Source: Phoronis australis
Taxonomy: Eukaryota; Phoronida; Phoronidae
NCBI GenBank assembly: GCA_002633005.1
Contig: NMRA01000104.1
Location: forward strand, 744,841 to 808,840
DNA length: 64,000 nucleotides
Direction of reading: 5' to 3'
The notes under the pieces were generated by a model. The model had not been told where the DNA came from. It made no database searches and was given only the letters and a program-made list of their open reading frames with translations. Positions 30,001 through 42,000 of this stretch are shown here, one piece after another (the stretch's first letter is position 1; each line of letters starts with the position of its first letter). A program made the position numbers and the translations under genes.

Positions 30001-33000
30001 GCACACAACGCCAGAAAGTCTGGTAACAGTGTACCTTTCCAATCATTTACAGCAAAGGTAAACACAAATTATGCAATTTAACTGTGTTAAAACTAGCCAT
30101 GAACTTTCACAGAAAATCCTATTAGTTTTACCAGCACCAAAAGCAAGGCAACACAACTCTCATCACAGAATGATTTCCTTCACAATCTTTCCATACAACA
30201 GGCAAGAAAAACCAACAAATAACGGAGAGAACACTAGGTACTGATCAACCAACCCTGGCTTAACCAATCACAGTACGTCTTAGCATGTCGTGAACACATC
30301 CACTAAAACAAGAAACTGTAGGAACACCGCATTTATCCACCTTCACTCTTATCAGGCTTCTATTGTGAGTCAGCATGCGTGAATAATTGGCTGATAAGCC
30401 ACCTCTGGAACTACTTTTGGCTGAATGGATGACCAGGCCATAAAATGATAATTAGCCAAGACCAGTTACTATAATGCAACAAAGAATAATGTCTTGCATC
30501 ACCTAGCCTTGGTGGAAAGCTGTATACTGTATTGGCTCAAACAAACGCTTAGAAAAATTCATTTCACGGGGAGGGGACGCTTATTGTAGTGAGCCTACGG
30601 CAGTTGAAACCCGGTTTCCCAAACGGGNGGAAGTGATCTTAGGCATAATTTTGTAATGCACCCGCAGAGGAATGACTGATCGGCCCGTCAGGATACAGCC
30701 GTGTCGTTATCAGTTTGACAGTAGCAAACCAATGTTTACATAATCCAGCTCTCTTATTGTCTGCTTTCATCTGATAAGCTCACGTAATCCAGCAATTATG
30801 TTGCAATCAGTGCACTTGATGCTAACAGACATTTAAAAATGCTAATTACAAACAGTTTTCAACAAATGTCGTGAAGTAGAATGATGTGTTTTGTATGAAA
30901 TACTTTCACCAAAAAACTTCGAATGGAGAAAAATGATTAACTTTCTGAGAAATTAGACTTATCTTCTACCTGTTGATTCCTTTGTGTGACTGTAAGCTCT
31001 GACCAGCTTAACCACAGAATTGCATACAAACACAAAAGACTTGCTTGACAAGTTTAATCAAGGGAGAGTCTAGATTGGATCGTGATAATGGAAATTTCTC
31101 GATTTTTACACTCCAGGAGAATGGTACGTAATGTACTGGCGATAAACTGGTTCTACTACAAAGACGGTGCACGAGTTTAATAGCCTGAATCACAACTGCC
31201 AAAGGTGGGGCAGGTTAACTTTCACATCAAGTTTAAAGGTTTTGGAAATCAAATAATGCTATTAACAGCACCCCTCTACATCTGCCATAGAAAGCTCCCC
31301 TACCTCTCCTGATGTATGTAGATGTGTCTTGTAGAAGAATGCTCGGGGAGGCATAACTACGCTGGCACGTTCATAGACCCTAAGGTTGGTAGGGATGTCA
31401 GGTGCAGTGCGCAGTATGCTGACAGATTGATTGTGACCCACCAAGAGACAGCCTGAAAGGAAAGATCAGACTATTGAATGAGCCTGAGACACAGGATGGT
31501 TAACAATGTTATCAATAGTACATACCAGACATACCCACATTCACTCTAATTCAAGTAATATAAAGCAGATATAGTATACCTGTTTTATTTCCAAAAAACA
31601 CACCCACATCCACCCTCACGGAAGCAGTATAAAGCAATATACCTGACTTATCTCCATACAGCACACCCACGTCCACTCTCCCTGAAGTAATATAAAGCAA
31701 TATACCTGACTTATCTCCATACAACGCACCCACGTCCACTCTCACTGGAGTCGTCAAGTCTCCCGCAGGCATAAAGGCAAGATGGCTGTCTCCATGTATA
31801 TGCAACTCATGTAACACGTGATGGTTGGTGTTGGCATCGCCTTCAATCCATGTCTTGGCATCGTCCAGTTCACGGTAGGCATACCTGAACAGGGATAAGT
31901 AACTACTTCAGACCACAAAGCGTAGGAATTGTGTCACTTATAGTGGCATAATCTTATTGGCTTGATTTTTCTCTAATTAAGTCAGGTGGCTATAAAACTC
32001 ATCTCCCCAGAGCATGCCTGTTGACAGCCAGCCTAGCAATACAACAGACTAGGGTTTACTGCTCGCCAGAATTATACTGTCTCATTATTCAATGGCCTTA
32101 TGCACACAGAAATGTCACAACGTGATTTTCAGAAGGAACAGATGTGAGTAACAGAAATATTCAACTTGCACATGATGAGACATCACCAAGCAGATAAAGG
32201 ACATATGACCCATTGCTTGTGCTGGATCATTGCAGGGTATCATCCTCTACAACACTTATCAAGTAAAAAATCAATTTATGTCAAATGCATCAATTTCCAT
32301 TATATTCAGGTGATCAGTGATTATTGCTCTAAAATAGTTTCCAATTACGTTAAGTACTCAAATTCTGGGATAATAAAAATCATGGTATCCATACTCTGGC
32401 AGTAGTAGCTTTAACTTATTTAATCAGTTGATGTAAAGTTGAAAAAGAAGATTTCCTACTACCTGTCAAACTCATTTTGGCCATCCACAAATATTTCCAG
32501 CTCTGCCAAGCCGGCATATGAGTGTGGATTTGTGAGCAGCACCGTTAATTTGTCAGCATTCCTGTTTACGAGTACCTCCAGGTAAGACCCCTGGTGACAC
32601 GTTCCTCGAGGCTCGACAACATTACTGGTGACTGGGAAAGATAATGAACCAACCCAGCCAGTCAACTGAAATTAAAAGACATTGAATAAAAAGTCCAATC
32701 GTGTGTTCCTCTATAGTATTATAGCTAAACATCAGTTGCATAATAATCCAGTGTTACTATAGAAGAGACTACAGTGTGTGATGTCCAGTCTTTCTAATCA
32801 GATAATTACAAAGAATTGCTTGTGCAAACAATGCAATATTCAGTTTTTCCAACCAGACAATTACAAGGTATTGTATGTGGAAACACATTTCTGTCAGAAC
32901 ATTGAAACTGTCAACTAAAAGCAAGACTTTTAAGTTGTGAAAACTGAACAGATGAAAGCTCATACACACTACTTACAGATATTTTAGACACGTGTGAACA

Positions 33001-36000
33001 TATAGGGTACAGTCGTATCCTATTGATGTAGTAGGTCTTTTGAAGGCTGATGGTCAAAGTTACACTGCTCGAGTCAGCCAGAAAGGATTTCATTCCACCA
33101 CTGCCCAATGTCTGGTCAAACAGGTATTGTAACCAGTAGTAGCGAGTAGGAGTTAAATAATAATAGTAAACAGGACGAGAGGACTGAACCACAACACCAG
33201 ACGCAGCTGTGTGCTTCTGTGACCGTCCACTTGTTCCAGTGAGATCAAGACGTCTACCAACACTGGCTGTGTTAAACTGCTCATCTGTCATAGGCTTGTG
33301 CCCTCTGTTGTTAACACGTAATGTGTTTTGTCTGCTGGATGTCTCTTGGAGAAATACCGTCCCCGAGGCTCCAACCTCGGGCCCAGTAGTTACGTCACCG
33401 CCGTACACATCCAGAGATCCACCAAAGAAGGGCTGACTGATGTGGTTGTTGTGGTAGATGGCAACACGACCGCCTGACCCACTTCCAGTCCCTGCTGCAC
33501 CAGCGCCTCCTAGTGCCTGAATAGCTCCTGTATGGCCACCTGCCAAGTAGTATTAAACCTATGTAGCACACAGCGCCAGAAAGTCTGGTAACAGTGTACC
33601 TTTCCAATCATTTACAGCAAAGGTAAACACGAATTATGCAATTTAACTGTGTTAAAACTAGCCATGAACTTTCACAGAAAATCCTATTAGTTATACCAGC
33701 GCCAAAAGCAAGGCGAGACAACTCTCATCAAAGAAAGATTTCCTTCACAATCTTTCCACACAGCAGGCAAGAAAAACCAACAAATAATGGAGAGAACACT
33801 AGGTACTGATCAACCAAACCCTGGCTTAACCAATCACAGGACGTCTTAGTGTCAAATATTGTTACCTGTGAAGTTGCCAGTATAAACAAGTATACTGCCA
33901 CCACTTCCTCCGCTGTTAGTGCCACCAGTTACTGGACGACTATTAGCAAGGAGGTCACCATCAACTTTTAGTGTTCCAGCTACTCTTATTTCCAGTTTTC
34001 CTCCACCTACAAGGGCAGGAGAAATCAACAGGATTTTATATTTCAATGAGTCGAGTAGCATATTGCCATACTACTCGTTAGGAAAAGTGGAGAAAACGTA
34101 AATTACAAAGAGGCAGAAAGTGTTGAGAATTGAAAAATTATTAACTGTAAAATGCTTTTATCACCACTAAGTATTTGACCTTCAAACAGTTTGTATAGGA
34201 AGTAATAACGTTTTATCAGTAACTGACCAATGCCGCCCCTTGGTGCCGTGCCACCACTTCCATAATCACGTGGCAGGTAGGTATTGCCATAAGGAAGATT
34301 CCTAGGGAGGCGGCAGGTAACAAAGTTATCGCAAGCACCGCGACCTCCCAGTCCACCATGGGAGGCGCCACTGTCACCCAGGTGATGACCAACACCAGCA
34401 GCTGTAATAATAGTCATACATACATCAGTGTTAGGCAGATATCAGCAAGTTGTGACTTTTGACAGACAGAGTGTAATCTTATAAACAGAGTTTGTCGACA
34501 ATATCACATTATGCTAAGCCTTATATCAAAAACAGCCATTAGAAAGTCAAATAATATTAAATATAAAAGATTCAAAGCTTTTCAACTGACCTTTGCCTTG
34601 TCCAGCTAAGAATCCACCATCACTGACATCTACAGTTCCCCCATCGTCAATTCTCATGTGACCAGCAATTAGTTTGATGTTCTTTGAGTTGATCAGTCCA
34701 CCTCCCTCAACAATAAGGTTACCAGCTGTAACTGCATATTGCTCACTATGTGCAAATGGCATGGACCCATTAATGAGAGATCTAGCCTTCACAGTGACTG
34801 TTCCATTGAAGTGATAGTTGAGTCGTGGTCTACTATTGGTTGAGCCAGTCAAAAACATGCGCAGCTGACCCCTGTTGATCAATGTCAAATTGACAACGTG
34901 GTCCATTGTGCCTTCCAAATGAACAAAGACACTGTTCAGGTCAGTGTCTGGAGCAAGGCCAAGGTAACCATTACCATACACATAGGAATTGAATGGAGTG
35001 TCAATGAAATATCGCTTTAAATCCATGGTTTGATCGGGTCCAACGTGAATGTAACCAGTGCGATCACCAATCATGTGTCGGAAGTGGAGACTAACTGATG
35101 CATTATGGTCTCCTAAAATTGCCAGGTGGGAATTGCCATATATTTGGAGTTCGTCAAAATGATAGTTACCAACACCTTGAGCAAACGTATGAATGGCAGC
35201 TTGAGGGAGTATCCAAGCTTTGAAATTGTCCTTGGAAATGTCATTGTAATCTCTAATCAATGCAACCTGTTCTGCTTTCAGTGGCAAATTATTGTTGTCA
35301 ATAATGAGAGTTGTGTGATCATAAACCATGTGGTAGAGAAAGACTGTGCCAGGGCCTCCTGGCTGACCACGTGCTGACACATTGCCACCATAGGCCTGAA
35401 ATGAGCCAATGAAGGTCTGATTTTTCCAGAAACTGACAGCAAGCCTGCCTCCAGCACCGCCTCCACCTGAACCTCCAACAAACTGGTCGCCACCATTCAC
35501 AGTTATGTTTCCAGTGCCCCTGATCATGTTACAGTGCATCCAGATGGAGCCACCACTTCCTCCACCACCGTACACACCAGCTGCACTGGCACCGTTGGCA
35601 CTTACAACGCCATCAATGTGGATCAAACCAGTCACGTTGAACCAGACCATTCCCCCACCACCACCGGCATGACTTCCACCACCTCCTGAACTACCAAATA
35701 TGTACGGCTCATACAGATTGCCATAGGGTTGACCAGTGAAGGCACTACCAGCACCTCTGCCACTGGTGCCGCCATGACCTCCGCCAGATGACCCATGGCT
35801 ACTTGTGTATCCCAATCCCAAATTGGTGCCTTTGGCTTCATCTCTTGTGTGTATGGGTTGATATCCAGTGAAGTCCGCATTTAGTGTGCCACCATCATCA
35901 ACAGTAATGTTGATGGCGTTTACCGTCAATCTTGTTCCATGGAAAACTCCACCTCCTTCAATGAACATGGCTTTCACATGGTAGAAAATGCCTTCCTCAT

Positions 36001-39000
36001 CAATGGGGTCTGTGACACCTAAAATTGTTGAGTTATCTTGAACACGTACAGTTTCAAATTCATAGTTGCTGTCTAACTGATAACGTGTCCTTCCGCCATG
36101 TTCCAGAGATAGTAAGCCATTATGGTGCAGTGTTATGTTGTGTATATGTGCCAGAACTCCATGCAGCCATATACTGACATTGTGAACTACAGTGTAAGGA
36201 GCAAGCCCAAGATAAGAGAGTCTGTATGCTCTAACACTGAATGGTAGATCAATCTCCTCACGATGGAGATCAAGAACTTGATTGGCCCCAAGATGAATTG
36301 TGCCCGACCGATCGCCAATAAAATAAAGGAAATAGAGGGAGACATTCTTCCCAACAGGCTCTGTCAATATGGCCATGTGGGCTTCTCCGTACATCTGAAA
36401 CTCTTCAAAGTGGTAGTTATGGTCACCAGCAAAGTAGTGGTAAGCTGATACTGGGAGTATCCAAGTGCGGCAGCCATCTTGGGTTATGTCTGAATAGTCG
36501 GCTAATACATGGTGGTCGTTCCTAGGTTTAAGTCCGCCATTATCAACGATAAGTGTTCTGTGCTCATAAACCATGTGGTAGACAAATGCAGTTCCTGCAC
36601 CTCCATTTTCAGCTGGTAAGTTGTTTCCCCTGTGCTGTTGACCAGCAGCGCCACCTCTAGCATGATAGCTAAAGCCCATCATGGTCTCATTCTTGATGAA
36701 GTAGACAGCAATACGTCCTCCAGCACCTCCGGCACCAGGATGACTACTCCGGATTGACCCACCTCCACCATCAGCTGATATATGACCATATCCTAAACAT
36801 GCAATTGCTTGTAGTAAGAAAGATTAAAAACAAAACAATGACATTACACAGTGAACAACACGGTATTTTTTTAATTTAGTAGTACACTATTACAGTGAAA
36901 TTTGGTTTTATCAAAATTTTCAACAAGAGTTAACAGGAAAATACTTGTGTACTGTAGCTCAAGTTGTATAACGGTCATCAACAAAGACATGATTAAGTAT
37001 TGTTGACAATGCAGCAAACTTTTGAATATGAAAATACAATTTTGTTCAAATTTGAGAAACTTTACATCAAGTCAGTCAAACAGCTTAGCGAAAAATCAAA
37101 GTACATAAATGTCTAACTTGCAAGTAAATCAAATGAAAACTAAATGACGTGATTAGGTAGAGTGTAAAAACTGACAATATTCATTACCCAATAACATCAG
37201 TCCTAGACAATTAGGTAACAAAGAATTGACTTTGAAATATCGCCCCAAATTCCACTAACCTTTGATGACATTACAGTGAAGTAGAATACTGCCCCCACTG
37301 CCACCTCCAGCACCACTGGTTGCTGAGGCCACGCCCCCACTAGCTGACACTTCCCCATCAATGTGGATGGTGTTTGTCACATTCATCCAAATGATGCCGC
37401 CACCTGTACCAAATAAGCAACAGTACTGTACTTCAATGCGGAACCTAAGATTCACTAAGTGTTGCTCGTAAAACAAAGGGCAAGGTGTCAACTTAAATTT
37501 ACCTTCACAAACATGACTAAAAGAGAAATATCATCACTAAATAACAAAGGCAAGAATTTTGCATTTAAAAATTAAAGATGTCCTCCCAGTCTCCACAAAG
37601 CTATCCCGGTCCATCACCGGTGATCTTAAATCAATTGACACGCATTATACTGCAAGAAAAGATTTCCAAAACAACTAACAATGTTAGATGCTCACAAAAA
37701 CAACTACTTTTAAATAATAAAGTAAACTATCCAAATATTATCATATATCAAAGTATAGTCAAAAATGCAATGCCAAAATTGCAGTCAATTAATACTTCAA
37801 TCCTCTGCCGACTTATCAGGTTGTTTATCACTAGTTTTTATTTTTGTTGTGTAACTGTTGATTATTTTGAAGGACATAGATTTTTTCAAGCAAGTGTGTC
37901 TGCCTAAGTTTACCTCAAATGTTTTTAAAACTACTAAAAGAGGAGAAATGATAATTCTCAAGGCAATTGGAATCAAAGTTCTCCGAAATAGGAGTAAATA
38001 AAGTTCTGTGTACCTCTAGAAATGCATTTCACTTGGGTCCTTTTCTCAGAAACATTCCACTGCTTTACAAAACAACCATAAGCTTACCATTTTTAATCTT
38101 ATCAGAAAATAAAAAGGAGGATGGCCTTCTTTTCAACTTTCTTACACTATAAAGTACACTATTTTTTCATACAATAGCACTCATCAAATGGCCCCATTAA
38201 ATTAGTGTTGTCAGTGTTAATCGTAATCAAAGATGTTCAAATGTACAAACACCCAGTTGTCCACTAACGTCCTACCTTGGCCACCATACATTCCCGTAGG
38301 ACCTTTGCCACCAGAACTTCCAAACTGCCTTGGTTCATACAAGTCATCATAGGCAGGTCCAGCATGGTTGTGACCCTTACCACGACCCCCGCTCCCTCCG
38401 TGACCCCCACCAGCACCAACACCTCTGGTGACATGGGGCAGCCCCATGTTGACGTCACCGTGCAGAGACCCGTCACCATGGGTGTCATTGTGGTGACCAG
38501 AGTTGTATCCAAGTGCATCAGCAGCAATCTTCCCTTTACTGTCAACAGTAATGTTAATTGACTGCATAAACAGCCTGGCACCATGTAATATACCACCGCC
38601 CTCCACAAACAAGGAGTCTGTGAGCAGAGTTATGCCAGGGTCCACCACAGGGTCGGTAGTCCCATTAACAGTGGCATTATCCTGTATGCGCAATACTTCA
38701 AAGCGATAAGAACTAAAGGGTTGTCCAGAAGTGTGACCACCATGTTTCATCCAGAAATAGCCACCGTGATGGAGGGTCATGTTGAGTACAAAGGACAGGC
38801 GTCCACTCATGTGAATCTCAACACCATGAATGCGCGTGATAGGAGCCAGACCCAGATGACCACCAAAGTACACATATGTATTGAACGGTAGATCAATTAC
38901 ACGTCTCTGCAGGTCCAGCTCTTGGCCATGTGTAATGTGCACAGAACCTGTACGGTCTCCAATCATGTACTTGAAGAAGAGCGTCACATTATATGAAGCT

Positions 39001-42000
39001 GTGACTGCATAGGAGACTGAGCTGAACTCTGGAGTGATGATGTAGTGACTACCATTGAATGTCTGCTGAGGGGACAACACAGCTAAGTGACCATTGCCAT
39101 AGATCTGTAGTTCTTCGAAGTGAAACGCGTGTTGTTTAGCAGCAAAGTTGTGCATTCCAGACACAGGTAATATCCAAGCCCGTGTTCCACCTTCGTCTAC
39201 ATTTTGCCAATTGACATACTTTGCGACTGGGTTTTTCCTTCCATTGTTGTCTATTATGAGGGTCCTGTGGTCTTCTACAAGGTGGTACAAAAAGACAGTG
39301 CCCGGCCCACCAGCTCCACATTCAGCACAGTTAGAGCTGCCTTCTCTTCCTCCATGGGCAAAGTACCTGAAGTCTGTAAATGTGTCATTCTTTGTAAAGT
39401 ACATGGAGACCCTACCACCGGCGCCACCCCCAGATGACTGGCTGCCATAAGAGCTGCCTGAAAGTACAAAACACCGTGCAACAATTACTTTCTCAAAGTC
39501 AATCATTCAATGGATACTTTTTGTCAAATAATTAGTTCCATTCCAAATTCTGTGCTTACTCACCATACACTGCTACGTCTCGCCCATCCATTTTGTCAAA
39601 GTGCAGTTTGATGCCACAAATTATTTCTTTTAATGATCTAACCACTTATTGTTCTTGATACACATCTACTGTTATTCAGTGGAGAAAACTGGTTCTCAGA
39701 ATGCAGGAAAATTACATCCAGCTACTACCTATCTACTTGGCGATACTTTGAAACTAAATTTTTGCCATTACTATTAGTAGAGGTGGAGCTCCACACTGCT
39801 CACACACAAGTTATGTACCTGCACCACCATTGGCAGTAATACGTCCGTATCCAGTGATACGATGACAGTGAAGCCATATACTGCCCCCACTCCCTCCGCC
39901 AGATGTCCATTGTCTTGAATTTTCACCATCACCTCCGTTGGCCGACAGTTCACCATCGATAGCAATGGTGTTGGTGACATTGAGCCACAGTCGGCCACCA
40001 CCTGCACCACCCTTTTTCCCGCCTCCTGAACTACCAAACTCTTCGGGCTCGTACAGGTCACTGTAGGCACCACCAGTTTTCTTAACACCTGTCAATCAAC
40101 AATAAGTATGACTAAAACCTAGTAACCACTCTTCATAATCCAGGCAAACCTAGAAGAAGTCAAGTCATTGTTTGATAATAATTAGTTAAATACAAAGCTG
40201 CACTTTTTGTGTTGTTTTATGGTCGCCTTAAAAAACCCATTGAGCAATGACTGTGTTAACATCACTATTCATGCTGCTGCACAAGCAGTGAACACCACCA
40301 TCTTACCTTTGCCTTGACCACCACTGCCTCCATGACCAGCTCCAGAGGCTGACAGACCACTGCTGTGACCACTGCCAGGATTAATGATTCCATGAAGACC
40401 TCGTCTGTATGAGCCATCACCATTACGACTTCCGCCGTCAGATACTTGATAGCCTAGGCCATCCGAGCCTAACCGGCCACCATCGTCAATTGTGATGTTG
40501 ACAGCATGGAAATAGAGGTGTGTTCCTCTGATGAGCCCCCCACCGTCAATCTGAGTGGTGATGGTGGTGAGGGAGATTCCGCGTTCTGTTACAGGATCTG
40601 TCAGCATGTGTATGTAACCATCGGTTTGGACATGCACGTGGTCAAAGTCATAATAAGTAGCAATATTGCCCAACGTACGGCCTTGTGTGTTCATCCACAG
40701 CTTCCCACCATGGTGCAAAGTCAGAGACTTTACATGCGCCAAGGTTCCATTCATGAATATTTCTACACCGTGCACTACAGTCTGAGAAGCAAGCCCCAAC
40801 AGACCCCCATCATAGACATGGACACTGAAGGGCAAGTCGATAAAATCTCTGCGCAGATCCATGGTTTGATTGTACCCCACATGGACAGAACCAGAGCGGT
40901 CACCGATCATGTTCTCGAAGAAGATGAAGGCAGCTCTGTCAGGGGGGTCTGTAAGAACTGCCAGCTGACCTTTACCATAGATTTGGAGCTCGTTAAAATG
41001 GTAACTTTGGTTGCCTGTGAAAGAAAAATCATTGAACAACTAATGCAAGGACACTTAATCTGATTAAGAGCCAGATAGACAGAGCAAAGTAAAAAAATGA
41101 ATCAGTTCTTTTTCGGCTTGGAAAAATTACATCTAATAAAAACACAGGAAAATTAGTTACCTTCAAAACTCGAGTCATAAACTGACCAACTTGAACTTTT
41201 ACTTGGAGTAAATGTTTTTTATAAATCTATATTCGTCCAGAGACAAGTTTTTTGGAAGACGTGACCTTGACATCCTTCTTACAACTGAATATCATATTAC
41301 AAAACTGACAGTCCACGAGTTAAAGTCTTGGCAGCCCCATAACAATTTTTGAGGTGGAATGTGCCCCAACAATATGAAAAAACAACAAAAAGCCAGAACT
41401 TGATGTATTCTCAGTGATATTTCTGTCCGCTGACAGGCTAAAACGCAGTATAACAATCTCTGTATGAGGTTTTGGAGTATTGCATTTCAGTCATGCCACT
41501 CGAACGTCAGATGTCGCTATTATTTTGTAATTTGACCAATCAGACGTCTGAAATCATAAACCAATGACAAAACTCAGAGTAGATCATATTCAGTGATCAT
41601 ATAATAAAACAAAATGACAGATCCTTCAGGCATACCAGACACATGGACCTCGGGAGGGCAGCACTGCTCTCCAAAGGACCACGACTTAATATCACATTCA
41701 GGATCAGTCCATTTTGTATAATGCAGTCTTCGGACCCCATGATTAATGGAAATTTTTAACTTGAAACCAACTGACGTACCAGTAAACCGATGCTCGCCGT
41801 GGTGTGGTAAGAACCAAGCCTTTCCCTCGTCCTGACTTATGTCGTGGTAGTCCTTCACCACCGTCTGTACACCAGCTGAGCCTCGGTCATTGTTGTTGAC
41901 AATTAATGTGCTGTGATTATAACCTGCAGACATACACCTGATTCAGTGAAGCCAGAATGTCACTACTGGTAAATAAGACAAAGTAACTAGGAATGTTTTA

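Larger units (their letters stand above)
27048..30284. repeat. Left copy of 3.2-kb near-identical duplication
   Basis: Carries a second set of exons 27 to 31. Homology to the right copy begins at ggaagtgatcttaggcat and ends at cttaaccaatcaca. The 342 bases between its end and the N have no counterpart in the right copy. The level of difference, mainly silent changes and intron indels, is what two alleles of a very polymorphic animal show. Confidence 0.93.
30628..33848. repeat. Right copy of 3.2-kb near-identical duplication
   Basis: Begins directly after the single N at 30,627 and repeats the sequence starting at about 27,048, through exons 31 to 27 and beyond, until homology stops at about 33,848 (left copy ends at about 30,284). 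The 563-, 203-, 179- and 149-base exons keep identical lengths. The 211-residue ORF over exon 27 differs at three positions. Introns show small indels, one of about 50 bases near 30,925-30,980. Confidence 0.93.

Noticed and set aside
29975-31303. Splicing of the right-copy exon 31 to the left-copy exon 27, giving a larger protein
   Set aside because: Phase 0 to phase 1 would shift the frame; the copies are alternatives, not consecutive.
34591-36791. Processed pseudogene
   Set aside because: The long exon is open throughout, has proper acceptor and donor and fits both neighbours in phase, so it is part of the gene.
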